Shown: one piece after another, positions 7,055 to 15,278 of the stretch | Layout: the number at the start of each line of letters is the position of its first letter | Position numbering within the stretch: the first letter of the stretch is position 1 | Assembly (NCBI GenBank): GCA_002343545.1 | Contig: DDRA01000180.1 | Span: forward strand, 1 to 17,489 | From: Bacteriovoracaceae bacterium UBA2428 | GTDB taxonomy: Bacteria > Bdellovibrionota > UBA2428 | Length of the DNA: 17,489 nt | Direction: 5' to 3' | Notes under the pieces: model-generated | Told to the model about the DNA's origin: nothing | The model's database searches: none | What the model saw: only the letters and a program-made list of their open reading frames with translations | Program-made: the position numbers and the translations under genes

Positions 7055-10000
7055 CTAGTTGCCGGTCGGCAAGTTGTAGAGCGTCGGGTAGCCGCTCGCC
7101 GCGTCCATCACCCAGTAGTCGTCGGTGCCATTCGTCGTTTCGTCGACGAAGTCCCACGCGGCGCCCGTAAAGGTCGCTTGGGTTTTCATGAGCGCGGTCG
7201 TCTTGCCGGTGATCTGGTTCGCCGCTTCGGCCGGCGAAGTGCTTTGGCCGGAAGCTTGCTTGTCCCAGAAGTTTTCGGTCAAAGTCACCGAGGGCGTCGT
7301 TCCCTGGGCGAATACCGTCGCCGAGAGGCCACCCTTGTTCGAGCCGGCGCTCGAGATCGCGCCGCGGTTGTAGCTCCGTTCGACGATGATCACTGGGCTG
7401 GTAGCTGAATAGCTGCTGGCAACGAGGCCGCCAACGTAGTCGGTGCCCGACAGTGCGCCCGCATTGAGAGAGTCGCGAATCGTATAGCCGTTTCCGTTAG
7501 CGGCAGTGACCGAGCCGCGCCCGCCGAAAAGGCCACCGACGTAGGTCGATCCGCTGACCGTCGCGAAGTTCGCGCTGCGCATAATCGTTACTTGGAACGC
7601 AGGCGTCCCGCCGCTGCCCGAGAGTTTCGTTCCGCCCACCATCCCGCCCGTGGATTGTCCGCCCGAAACGCTGCCGTTGACGACTGTGTTCGTGATACTC
7701 GTTGGGGCCTGGCCGACGATACCTCCCGTGTAGCCGGCGCCCGAGATCGAGCCCGAGACGTAGGAATCCGTCACGTTCGTTCCGTCGCCCGCGATGCCGC
7801 CGACTTGGTCGACGCCCGAAGCGTTGATCGTGAGGCCCGAGACCCGTGCGCGTTGGACCGTGGGGATCGTCGAGGCGAATCGGCCTCCGATGACGCCGCC
7901 GACGCCCGTCGTGCTGCTCGTACCCGCGACGGAGATCGTGACGTTCTCAACGACGGGGTCCGAGAGCGTGATGCCGCTCGCCGTACCGGCGATGCCGCCG
8001 ACGAGCGAGTTGCCCACGCCGCCGTTGTTGTAGGTGCTTTGGAGCGTGCTGTCGTAGATCTTGAGATTCGCGACGTTGTTCGTCGAGGTGCATCCGAGCA
8101 TGCCCACGACGCCGCCGACGCCCGTATTGTAGATGCAAGTCGGGTGACGACTGCCCGCCACGACGGGCGCCGTCACGGTCACGCTCGAAACGGTGATGTT
8201 CGAGAGGGGCACGTTGACGTCGAAGATGGCTCCGACGGCTCCGCCGAGGGCGCCGTAGTTATAGTAGGTGTAGCTGCTCAGGGTGCTGTTCAGCACGGCC
8301 GAGTTTGTGAGTCCCGCACCGCCGAGCTGGCCGACGAGGATCCCGTAGTATTGGTAGTTGTTGCCGCCCGGAGCCCAAGTGAACGCGGCGCTCTTGACGA
8401 CGATTTTCTGGATCGCGGTCGCGGGGGAGGCGACGCCAAAGAGCCCGGACGAGTTCGCGATGGCCGTCTGACTCATGTTCTCGATCATGTGGTAGTCGCC
8501 GTCGAAACCGCCGATAAACGGCGTGCCCGCGTTCCCGACGGCGCCGAAGGTCTGGCCGCTGAAGTCGATGTGGTTGCCGACCTTGAAGTACTTGTTCCAA
8601 CAGCTCGCCGCGCTCCCGCAGGCGCCCGAGTTGGCCGTCTGGAGCGCGCGCAGCTGGGTCGCGGTGCAAATGAGGTAGGGGTCCATCGAAGTGCCCGTGC
8701 CCGCGTGGAAGGGCGCCGCGCCGCCGTCCGCGGCGGCGTCGCAGGGCCGCGCGAGATCGTAGGTGAAGCCTTGCGAAGCTTGGGTGCCGTCCGTGTTCTG
8801 CACGACGACCGAGTTGCTGAGGGACTCGCCCACGGGCTTCGCCGGCACCGTGCAGGTCAGGTAGTCCTCGTTGAAGCGCACGAGGTTCGTGCACGCCGCG
8901 CCCGCGACTTTCACCGTCACGCCGTAGCCGAAGTTCGAGCCCTTGAGGAGAATCTTGTCGCCGCCGGCGCTGGAGCCGCCCGCGGGGCGCACGACGTCGA
9001 AGCTCATGCGCGTGTCGCTCCGCACGGAGGTCGTGCCCTCGACCGAGTTGTTGTTGAGGTCGGTGATCTTGACGAGGTACTTGACGTACTTGACCGCGTT
9101 CGACGGCAGCTGGGTGTCCAAGTAGCCTTCCACGCCGTAGCCGTCGTAGACGATGGGGTCCGTGTTCGTGTCGATGGCCTCGACGATCGGCGCGTCGGCC
9201 ATCTTGCGGTAGACGACGACGCTAAGCTGGGCCTTCGGCGTCGAGTTATCCGACATCGTCCACGTCACGCGGTAGCTCTTGTGGTGGCGGATACGATCGG
9301 GTCCGGGCGTGCCCTGGCCGATGCCCTTGAGGCCGAAGCTGCCGAGGGTCGGCGGCGTCGAGTCGGGTCGGGTGTAGGTGCGCATCGCGGCCGCGTCGCA
9401 GGTCCGGTTGGCCGATTCGTCGCGGGCGCAGATCAGATAGTAGTAGGTCGTGCCGCCGGCCAGCACGGTGTCCGTGTAGGTGAGCGTCTGGCGGTTCAGC
9501 ACCATGGCGTCGGCCTGCGTCGACGGGTCCGTGAAGTCCGTGAAGGCCGAGCCGTCGCGGCGGTAGATGTCGTAGAAGATGCGCGAACCGACGTCGGTCT
9601 GGTTGTCGGTCGCCGCGCTCCAGGTGAGCGTCGGGGGGCTCGAGCTGCTCACGTTCAGGTTCGAGGTGAAGGAAGGGGGCGTCTTGTCGGGCGCGCGCGC
9701 GTCCTTGAAGCTCGTGAGCGGGTTCAGGTAGGTCGTCACGGATCCGGCCGCGTCGTAGGCGCGGACGTGGAAGCGATAGGTCTTGTAGGCGTCGAGGCCC
9801 GTGAGCTTCCGCTGGGTCGGGCACGTGATGACGCCCGCGTTGTTCGTGCACACGATGTCCGTGCCGATCTGCGTGAGCGTCGTCGCGTTGTCGACGCGGT
9901 AGACCCGCAGGCCCGCGTAGTCGTTCCAGTTGCCGCCCGAAGGGGTGTTCCACTTCAGCAGCACTTCGCCTTGGTTCAACGTGACCGAAGGCGGCGTGCC

Positions 10001-12745
10001 GATGAGGTCGGGCTCGGCGACCGCGATACCGCCGAAGCCGGGGGGCGGCGTGACGTCGGGCACGGAGAAGCTGCCCGCGTTCGCGTACGCATGGGTCGTG
10101 CAGTTGTTCGCGGTGTCGTGGAAGCCCTGCACGAGCGCGTCGTCGCAAGCGTTCACGAGCACGTAGAGGGTCTCGAAGTCGTTGTAGGCGAAGTCCGCGC
10201 GCGGGATCTTGAGCGTGTGGGTCGGGTGCGTGACGACGGGCGCCGTATAGAGGTCGACGGGCACGGTCTTCGAGCCGCGCCAGATCTTCACTTCGTAGGT
10301 CGCGGCGTCCGTGGAGACCGACGCGGGCCAACGGACCTCGATTTCTTCGTCGTCGTTCACGAAGGCCTCGTAGCCCAGGTCGCCGCTGCCGATGCCCGTG
10401 AAGGTCGGCGGCGTCACGTCGAAGGTCTTGTGCCAAAGCGCCTTGCTCGTGGACGACACGTTGCCTGCGAGGTCACGCGCCTTGAGGCAGACGCCGTAGC
10501 GCGTGCGCGGCGAGAGGCCCGTCACGTTGAGCTGGTAAGTCTGGCCGGCCGTGTAGGTGGGGAACGCGCTCGTGTCGGTCACCGCGAATTCGGCGTAGCG
10601 CACGCCCTGCGTGCAGGCCGTGTTGTTCGAGCCGCTCGGGATGGCCTGGATGTAGACGATGTAGTGCGAGACGCCGGTCGGCGCGGCCGGCTGGGCGGCC
10701 ACCGCTTCGAGGCTCACCTTGAGCGCGGTGTCGGTCGGCGTTCCCTTGGCGACGCCGAGGAACTTCGACTCGGGGAAGGTCGGCGCCGTCGTGTCGCCCG
10801 AGCCCGCCGAAACGAGGCTCGCCGAGTTGTCTTTGACGTTCGCGGCGCCGTCGACGTCGTTCACGTAGAAGTAGTAGGTCGTGTTGTCGACGTAGGGGCC
10901 CGGCACGGTGATCGAGGTCGGGACCGCCAAGGGGTCCGCGACCGTCGCGGTGTGCACGAGCGTGAAGGGGCCGCCCGCGCTCGTCGAGGAGTAGACCCGG
11001 CGCTCGGTGACCTTGCCGTTCGAGATCGTCCAGGGAGCCGTGATGGCGGCGTCGCCGCCCGCGAAGGCCACGGACGTCGCGCCCGTGGTCGAGGGCGCGT
11101 AGGTCGAGTCGTTCAGCGTGATCGTCTTGGCGACGACGTTCGCGTCGCAGTTGTTCGTTTCGGAGCACGCGCGCACGCCGAAGGAGTAGGTCAGGCCGTC
11201 GCCCAGGCCCGTGGCGGTGAAGCTCGTCAGCGCGCCGTCGATCTGGTCGTCCAGCGGCGTGCCGTTCCAGTCCACGCTCGAACCCGGGTTGCCGTAGACG
11301 ACGAAGCGGTCGGTCAGGACGCCGGCGCCCGTGGGGTTCCAGTTCACGCGCACGGAGCGGGGCGTGAGCGCCGTCACGCTCTGCGCGCCTTGGAAGGTGG
11401 GCGGGTTGATCGAGAGCGTCTTTTGCGTCGGCTTGTTCGATCCGCGGACGAGCTGGCCGTTGAGCTGCATCTCGCATTCGTAGACGTAGGCCTGGCCCTC
11501 GGTCAGGTTGCTCGAGTCGAAGGTCTTCACGGCCGAGTTCGACGAGGTGAAGACGGGGAGACCGTTTTGGTAGATGCGCACGAAGTCCGCCCCGACCGGG
11601 TGATCGTAGGTGATGCGGATGATGCTCGTGCTGAGCGCCGCCGTCGCGAGACAGCCGCGGTAGTTCACCACGGCGAAGCTCTGCACGGCCGAAAGCTGCC
11701 CGCTCGGGTCTTCGTCGCGCACGAGGAGGTAGTGCGTGCTCGAGTCGAGGCCGGTCACGCTCAGTTCCGTCGGCGGGGCCGCGGGGTCAGCGACGTTGAA
11801 GGCGGGCGGATTCCACTCGACGTAGTTGCCGATGAGATTGCCGCCCTGGCCGTTGCCGTGGGTCGAGTCGGAAAGGTACACGCGTCGTTTCGCGATGCCG
11901 CCGTCGGCGGGCTGCCAGGGAGCGTGCACGAGCGCGCTCGAGCTCGCGCCGATGTAGGTCGCCGAGACGGCGCCCTGGGTGCGCGGCGCGCCGCCGTCGG
12001 CGAGCGTCGCGGTGATCTGCACGACGTTCTCGTCGCAGACGCCGGCCGCCGAGCAGACGCGCACGCCGAAGCTATAGGGCAACTCGTCGCCGAGCCCCGT
12101 CAGCGTCGCGCTGCGGATGGAGTAACCCACTTCCTTGGCGTGCGCCCCTTCGAAGTCGACGGCGTTGCCGGGCGTCGCGTAGACGCGCGCCTTGACGGCC
12201 GAGACGCCGGCCGGGTTCGGCCACTCGACCCGGACGGAGCTCGGGCTCAGCGGCGTGACGGAGAGCACGCCCGGAAAGGCGACGGGCGTGTTGTTGTCGG
12301 AGGGAGTCGTGATCGTCTTGGTGACGGCGCCCATCTTCCGGAACTCGCCCGTCTGCGCCTCGCAGGCGAACTCGTAGGTCGTGCCGGGAGAGAGGCTGCG
12401 GTCGGTGTAGGACTTGAAGAAGGAGTTCGAAGACGTGTAGGCGAGGGTGCCGTCGATGTAGACGTTGACCTTCTCGACGCCCACCGGGAATTCGTACTCG
12501 ACCCGGCCCGAGGTCGTGCTGAGCGCGGTCGCGCTCGTGCAGCCGTTGAAGGCGACGTTCGCGAGCGGATCCTCGGCGGGGAGCGACGGACTGGAACTCG
12601 GCGTGGGCGACGCGCTGGGCGTCGGCGCGATCGAGCTGGGGTCAAAGAGACTGGCCGAGTTCAAACAGCCGGCAAGGCCAAGCGCCAGGCCTAAGCCCAC
12701 GCTCCGGACGAAAGTCCTTCGGCCATAAGTAACGCTGTTTTCCAT
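7055..12745 (-). CDS. Giant surface lipoprotein with FN3-like repeats, IPT/TIG domain and GLUG-type repeats (1896 aa)
   Basis: The start is taken as the ATG at 12745: it gives a signal peptide with twin arginines (GRRTFVRS, residues 8-15), a hydrophobic stretch and a lipobox L-A-G-C at Cys27, followed by a Pro/Ser linker to about 57. The same frame stays open for 173 codons upstream, but that part is Arg/Ser-rich and lies opposite the divergent gene. GGGAG sits almost against the ATG, which is unusually close. Residues 67-650 are two copies of a three-domain FN3-like module. Five more FN3-like domains follow (about 651-1247), several introduced by D-x-T-P-P. An IPT/TIG domain spans about 1248-1330. 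PYLICTATQLRAL at 1357-1369 opens a GLUG-type repeat region ending with an NFWD block and a terminal YPTLYNLP, both typical of GLUG proteins. Many cysteines are paired at short spacing. A cell-surface adhesive or structural role is plausible; no enzyme motif is visible. Confidence 0.9.
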   Translation of the reverse strand: MENSVTYGRRTFVRSVGLGLALGLAGCLNSASLFDPSSIAPTPSASPTPSSSPSLPAEDPLANVAFNGCTSATALSTTSGRVEYEFPVGVEKVNVYIDGTLAYTSSNSFFKSYTDRSLSPGTTYEFACEAQTGEFRKMGAVTKTITTPSDNNTPVAFPGVLSVTPLSPSSVRVEWPNPAGVSAVKARVYATPGNAVDFEGAHAKEVGYSIRSATLTGLGDELPYSFGVRVCSAAGVCDENVVQITATLADGGAPRTQGAVSATYIGASSSALVHAPWQPADGGIAKRRVYLSDSTHGNGQGGNLIGNYVEWNPPAFNVADPAAPPTELSVTGLDSSTHYLLVRDEDPSGQLSAVQSFAVVNYRGCLATAALSTSIIRITYDHPVGADFVRIYQNGLPVFTSSNSAVKTFDSSNLTEGQAYVYECEMQLNGQLVRGSNKPTQKTLSINPPTFQGAQSVTALTPRSVRVNWNPTGAGVLTDRFVVYGNPGSSVDWNGTPLDDQIDGALTSFTATGLGDGLTYSFGVRACSETNNCDANVVAKTITLNDSTYAPSTTGATSVAFAGGDAAITAPWTISNGKVTERRVYSSTSAGGPFTLVHTATVADPLAVPTSITVPGPYVDNTTYYFYVNDVDGAANVKDNSASLVSAGSGDTTAPTFPESKFLGVAKGTPTDTALKVSLEAVAAQPAAPTGVSHYIVYIQAIPSGSNNTACTQGVRYAEFAVTDTSAFPTYTAGQTYQLNVTGLSPRTRYGVCLKARDLAGNVSSTSKALWHKTFDVTPPTFTGIGSGDLGYEAFVNDDEEIEVRWPASVSTDAATYEVKIWRGSKTVPVDLYTAPVVTHPTHTLKIPRADFAYNDFETLYVLVNACDDALVQGFHDTANNCTTHAYANAGSFSVPDVTPPPGFGGIAVAEPDLIGTPPSVTLNQGEVLLKWNTPSGGNWNDYAGLRVYRVDNATTLTQIGTDIVCTNNAGVITCPTQRKLTGLDAYKTYRFHVRAYDAAGSVTTYLNPLTSFKDARAPDKTPPSFTSNLNVSSSSPPTLTWSAATDNQTDVGSRIFYDIYRRDGSAFTDFTDPSTQADAMVLNRQTLTYTDTVLAGGTTYYYLICARDESANRTCDAAAMRTYTRPDSTPPTLGSFGLKGIGQGTPGPDRIRHHKSYRVTWTMSDNSTPKAQLSVVVYRKMADAPIVEAIDTNTDPIVYDGYGVEGYLDTQLPSNAVKYVKYLVKITDLNNNSVEGTTSVRSDTRMSFDVVRPAGGSSAGGDKILLKGSNFGYGVTVKVAGAACTNLVRFNEDYLTCTVPAKPVGESLSNSVVVQNTDGTQASQGFTYDLARPCDAAADGGAAPFHAGTGTSMDPYLICTATQLRALQTANSGACGSAASCWNKYFKVGNHIDFSGQTFGAVGNAGTPFIGGFDGDYHMIENMSQTAIANSSGLFGVASPATAIQKIVVKSAAFTWAPGGNNYQYYGILVGQLGGAGLTNSAVLNSTLSSYTYYNYGALGGAVGAIFDVNVPLSNITVSSVTVTAPVVAGSRHPTCIYNTGVGGVVGMLGCTSTNNVANLKIYDSTLQSTYNNGGVGNSLVGGIAGTASGITLSDPVVENVTISVAGTSSTTGVGGVIGGRFASTIPTVQRARVSGLTINASGVDQVGGIAGDGTNVTDSYVSGSISGAGYTGGIVGQAPTSITNTVVNGSVSGGQSTGGMVGGTKLSGSGGTPAFQVTIMRSANFATVSGSTYVGGLFGGRGSVTAANGNGYTIRDSLNAGALSGTDYVGGLVASSYSATSPVIIVERSYNRGAISSAGSNKGGLSATVFAQGTTPSVTLTENFWDKQASGQSTSPAEAANQITGKTTALMKTQATFTGAAWDFVDETTNGTDDYWVMDAASGYPTLYNLPTGN
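7346..8698 (-). repeat. GLUG-type repeat region within the giant lipoprotein (residues about 1350-1800)
   Basis: A short motif of the form [VT]-G-G-[IVLM] recurs at residues 1543, 1582, 1615, 1648, 1673, 1699, 1736 and 1771, spaced 25-39 residues apart and alternating with short beta-strand-like, Ser/Thr/Asn-rich segments. This is the pattern of the GLUG repeat family and suggests a repetitive beta structure. The DNA here looks less GC-rich than the FN3-coding half. Confidence 0.75.
10796..12547 (-). repeat. Tandem duplication of a ~295-residue three-domain module (residues 67-650 of the giant lipoprotein)
   Basis: Residues 67-362 and 363-650 align with an offset of 294-296 throughout. Landmarks: NGCTSATALS and RGCLATAALS; TSSNS in both; SVTPLSPSSVRVEW and SVTALTPRSVRVNW; YSFGVRVC and YSFGVRAC; RRVY in both. 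Cysteine pairs 69/128 and 231/237 recur as 365/424 and 527/533. The copies are clearly diverged, so this is an old duplication and not an assembly artefact. Confidence 0.85.
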
Positions 12746-12884
12746 ACTCCCTACTTTTCTCTTCGGATCAGTGTTCCTCGTTTTGAGTCGCCACACTGTT
12801 AAGATAGGGTGAAGCGGGCTCGCGAAGCACGGTTTCGCGCCGTCGATCGAGGGAATACCGCGACTTAGGGAAAGGACCTTTTCG

Positions 12885-13850
12885 GTGAAATCGTTCCAAG
12901 GATTGGAATCCCTGCCGCCGCCCCGGCTTCGTTTTCCCGTCCTAAGCGGTCGATATGAGGTCAGCGCGGGGCTTCGTCCCGTGCGCTTCGAGGAAGCCTT
13001 GGAATTCGACCAGCTCTGGGCGGAGTACCGCCGGGTTCGCGAGCAGGGTCGACGCGAGCGTCTGGAGAAATACCTTCCACCCCCCGTGGAGACGAGTGCC
13101 GAGACCTTGAACGTCATCGCCCACCGTTTGATCGACGTGCTCGTCGAGCGCTGGGGCGATTGCTTCGAGCGGCGTGGCGAGCGGGCTTTGTACTGCGCGC
13201 TTTCGGACGAGCTCATCGCGTGGAGCTCGGAAGGCGGTTTGGATCCGGCGCGCTCGCGCTTCACGACGAGCGTCGCTTACCGCGATCTTTGGGACGCGGT
13301 GACGGCGCAGACGCAGGAAGACTTCGCCGTTTGGCGACTCGATGCCGAGCGGGAGTGGCTGGGGGCCGCGAGCCTCTTCTTTCCGAATCACTGGGGCGCG
13401 GAAGAAAAGATCGGGCGAGGTTTCGCGGCCGTGCACGCGCCGGTCGCCGACTTCGAGCCGCTCGCCCGTCGTGCGCGGCAGTTCGCCGAGATCATGGTGA
13501 TGAAGGGCCCCTTCGAGCGCTTCGCGTGGGGGCTCGCCACGGATGCTCGCCTGAACCATCACCCCGAGGCTCCCCCCGGGGAAGAAGCCGCCTGGCACGG
13601 GCGCGCCTTCGACGTGGCCGCTCCGCGTCTTTACCTGCGCACGGAACGGCAGACTTTGACGCCTTTCGCGGATCGGGGGGCCGGGCTCTTCACGATCCGC
13701 ACGTCCTTCCGCGACGTCGCGACGCTCACGCGCGAAGAACGCGCGCTCGTCGCGAGCGCCATCGAAGGCATGGGGACCGAGGCGCGCCGATACAAGGGAC
13801 TCACCCAATCGGGAGCGGATATCCTGGCTTGGCTGGCGTCGCTGCCCTAG
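12885..13850 (+). CDS. DUF3445 / haem-dependent oxidative N-demethylase (HODM) family protein
   Basis: This 321-residue protein matches the HODM alpha-subunit-like family (DUF3445), whose characterised members use haem to oxidatively demethylate amines. Family signatures visible: the FPNHWGAEEKIGR block (166-178), AVHAPVADF (182-190), which includes His184 in the conserved I/V-H-x-P-V motif, and RTERQTLTPF (252-261) leading into GLFTIRTSF (267-275). Length is normal for a single-chain member. The start is GTG at 12885 with AAAGGA 8 nt upstream. No ferredoxin-like or flavin reductase subunit gene lies next to it, so its electron donor must be elsewhere if it is active. It is divergent from the giant lipoprotein gene, and its stop overlaps that of the convergent ACT-domain gene. 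The family call is confident; the substrate is unknown. Confidence 0.88.
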   Translation: MKSFQGLESLPPPRLRFPVLSGRYEVSAGLRPVRFEEALEFDQLWAEYRRVREQGRRERLEKYLPPPVETSAETLNVIAHRLIDVLVERWGDCFERRGERALYCALSDELIAWSSEGGLDPARSRFTTSVAYRDLWDAVTAQTQEDFAVWRLDAEREWLGAASLFFPNHWGAEEKIGRGFAAVHAPVADFEPLARRARQFAEIMVMKGPFERFAWGLATDARLNHHPEAPPGEEAAWHGRAFDVAAPRLYLRTERQTLTPFADRGAGLFTIRTSFRDVATLTREERALVASAIEGMGTEARRYKGLTQSGADILAWLASLP

Positions 13851-14248
13851 GACGCTTCGTGCACGGTGAAGCCGGCGTCGCGCAAGGCCGCGACGGCCTC
13901 CGCGAGTCGCTCCTGGCGCAGGAGCAGGTAGTCGGTCTCGTAGGTCGACACGGCGAAGACGCTAAGCCCCGCTTCCGAGAGCGGCTCCGTGAGCGAGCTC
14001 AGGATGCCGACGAGCCCGAAATCGAGCGGGCCCCGGACTTTCAGCAGCGACCAGCCGAGCTCGCGGGCGAAGTTCGGCGGGCTCCGGCTCTCTTCGCAGA
14101 CGACGGAAAGCTCGTCTTTCGTCTTGGTGACGCAAACGAAGTCGCCCGAGAAGAAAGCCTCCGGCAGCGGCGCGTTCGTGGGCCCGCGGCAGATCGCGAA
14201 GCTTCCCGGGGTCGTTTCGAGGGTGAGCAGCTCGCGGGGGAACTTCAC
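13847..14248 (-). CDS. ACT-domain protein (CASTOR-like ACT family)
   Basis: This 133-residue cytoplasmic protein begins at the GTG at 14248, overlapping the stop of the TPR gene as GTGA, so the two are probably translationally coupled. It opens with a conserved TLETTPGSFAICR-like strand. The C-terminal half is a typical ACT-like segment: GPLDFGLVGILSSLTEPLSEAGLSV, then VSTYETDYLLLR (residues 100-111) and a final helix-strand. This arrangement is common in small bacterial ACT proteins related to the CASTOR amino-acid-sensing ACT group. Such domains often bind amino acids and act as allosteric sensors, but no ligand can be read from the sequence. The TAG stop shares a CTAG palindrome with the stop of the convergent HODM-family gene. 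Confidence 0.87.
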   Translation of the reverse strand: MKFPRELLTLETTPGSFAICRGPTNAPLPEAFFSGDFVCVTKTKDELSVVCEESRSPPNFARELGWSLLKVRGPLDFGLVGILSSLTEPLSEAGLSVFAVSTYETDYLLLRQERLAEAVAALRDAGFTVHEAS

Positions 14249-15135
14249 GGGTGGATCCCGTTCTTGGCGAAGACCGCCACGAGCAAGTCGAGGTCGGGCC
14301 GCACCCAGTTGCGGTCTTCTTCGCCGAGCGCGGCGAAGGACGCGCGCGCGGTCGCGAGGGAACGTTGCGCGGGGTCGCGGTTGCCGAGCGAAAGCTCGGC
14401 GAGGGCCAAGGCTTCGTGGGCGTAAAAAACCTCGAGGGCATCGGCGCGCTGAACGGCGACGATACGCAAGCAGGCCTGGGCGTGCTCGCGGGATTTTTGG
14501 GCGAGGCCGGCTTTGAGGTAGCTCTTCGCGAGGCGGTACTCGGCCCGTTCGACCTCGAGCCAGCCGCCCGCGATTTCCCAGTGGGTCCGGGCCGCGCGCG
14601 CCGCGAGGAGCATGAGCTCGGTCTCCGCTTCGTTGCGGCCGTCCTGCGTTTCGAGCGCGTAAGCGATGTTGTTGGCCGTCGTGGCTAAGGTCTTGTGCGC
14701 GGGATCTTCCTTCGCGAGGCCCGGCGCGGCCTCGAGGGCCCGCTTGAAGTAGGCCTGCGCGCGGGCCGGGTCGCGCGAGACGAGCGCCGAGGCCGAGGTC
14801 AGGAGCACGCGCAGGGCGTCGGCCTGCGGCAGGTCCTCGCCCAGCTCTTCGCGGCCGGCCGAGAGGCTGAGCGAGCGGCGCAGGCGCTCGAGCGCGCGTT
14901 CGGAGTCGCCGCCGCGAAGCAGAGCCGCGTGCAGACGAAGGCGAGCCAGAAAATCCAGGCCCTCGTTCCAGCGCCCCAGGTGCTCGCCCCAGACGTGCGT
15001 GCCGATCTGGGCGAGGGCCGCCACGTGCGCATCGCTTTCGACGTAGGGGATGAGGGCGCTCAGATCCCGGGCCACGCCTTCCGCGTCGTTCCCGTGACGT
15101 CCCCAGGCTTGGCCCAAACGGTCGTCGAAATCCAT
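14245..15135 (-). CDS. TPR-like helical repeat protein of unknown function (296 aa)
   Basis: This soluble, Ala/Leu/Arg-rich protein is predicted to be all-helical, with no signal peptide or membrane segment. Repeating helix pairs resemble tetratricopeptide units, for example RDPARAQAYFKRALEAAPGL (121-140), EYRLAKSYLKAGLAQKSREH (199-218) and ALALAELSLGNRDPAQRSLA (242-261). Blocks such as HVWGEHLGRWNEGLDFLARL (47-66) and WEIAGGWLEVERAEYRLA (186-203) look conserved and suggest a specific but uncharacterised family rather than a generic TPR protein. The ATG at 15135 is preceded by AAGGAG at short spacing. A good sigma-70 promoter lies about 50 bp upstream. Overlap with the ACT-domain gene downstream suggests the two products work together, perhaps as scaffold and small-molecule sensor. 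That is inference. Confidence 0.83.
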   Translation of the reverse strand: MDFDDRLGQAWGRHGNDAEGVARDLSALIPYVESDAHVAALAQIGTHVWGEHLGRWNEGLDFLARLRLHAALLRGGDSERALERLRRSLSLSAGREELGEDLPQADALRVLLTSASALVSRDPARAQAYFKRALEAAPGLAKEDPAHKTLATTANNIAYALETQDGRNEAETELMLLAARAARTHWEIAGGWLEVERAEYRLAKSYLKAGLAQKSREHAQACLRIVAVQRADALEVFYAHEALALAELSLGNRDPAQRSLATARASFAALGEEDRNWVRPDLDLLVAVFAKNGIHP

Positions 15136-15185
15136 GCGTCTCCTTGGCGTTCCGTCCGATCCAAAATTCGGAACTCGCTGGTTCG

Positions 15186-15213
15186 AGCATAAGGGAGGAC
15201 TCTCTTATTTCAA
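15186..15213 (-). promoter_or_regulatory. Sigma-70-type promoter for the TPR/ACT gene pair
   Basis: On the minus strand TTGAAA (15213-15208, 5 of 6 to consensus) is separated by 16 bp from TATGCT (15191-15186, 4 of 6). Transcription would start at about 15179, giving a leader of about 44 nt. An inverted repeat GTTCCG/CGGAAC (15149-15154 and 15169-15174) lies in that leader and could be an operator, but its arms are only 6 bp. Confidence 0.5.
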
Positions 15214-15264
15214 GGGAGTGTGCCCGCTTAACGAACGAAATCTGTTGCTTAGACGGAGTCTTAG

Positions 15265-15270
15265 GCTAAT
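15265..15270 (+). promoter_or_regulatory. Candidate -10 element (GCTAAT) close to the ABC-F start codon
   Basis: GCTAAT ends 8 nt before the GTG at 15279. A poor -35 (CTGTTG, 15242-15247) lies 17 bp upstream. If used, transcription would begin at about 15277-15279, leaving almost no leader. No Shine-Dalgarno sequence is visible at normal distance before the GTG; GGAG at 15255-15258 is about 20 nt away. Confidence 0.3.
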
Positions 15271-15278
15271 CCACTCCC

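Noticed and set aside
7592..12694. A 1700-codon open frame on the plus strand opposite the giant lipoprotein gene
   Set aside because: It is an antisense shadow produced by the strong G/C third-position bias of the real gene. The translation is Arg/Val/Ala/Asp/Gly-rich with no domain, while the minus strand shows clear FN3, TIG and GLUG signatures.
12783..12808. TTGAGT followed by an AAGATAG-like element as a promoter for the HODM-family gene
   Set aside because: Spacing between the two elements is only 11-14 bp, so they do not form a standard sigma-70 promoter.
12894..12911. Short palindromes (TTCCAA/TTGGAA and GGATT/AATCC) at the start of the HODM-family gene
   Set aside because: Arms of 5-6 bp inside coding sequence are expected by chance, and nothing else marks them as an operator.
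12746..13264. Upstream extension of the giant lipoprotein frame by 173 codons
   Set aside because: The extension is Arg/Ser-rich, antisense to the HODM gene, and would bury the lipoprotein signal peptide and its lipobox in the middle of the protein.
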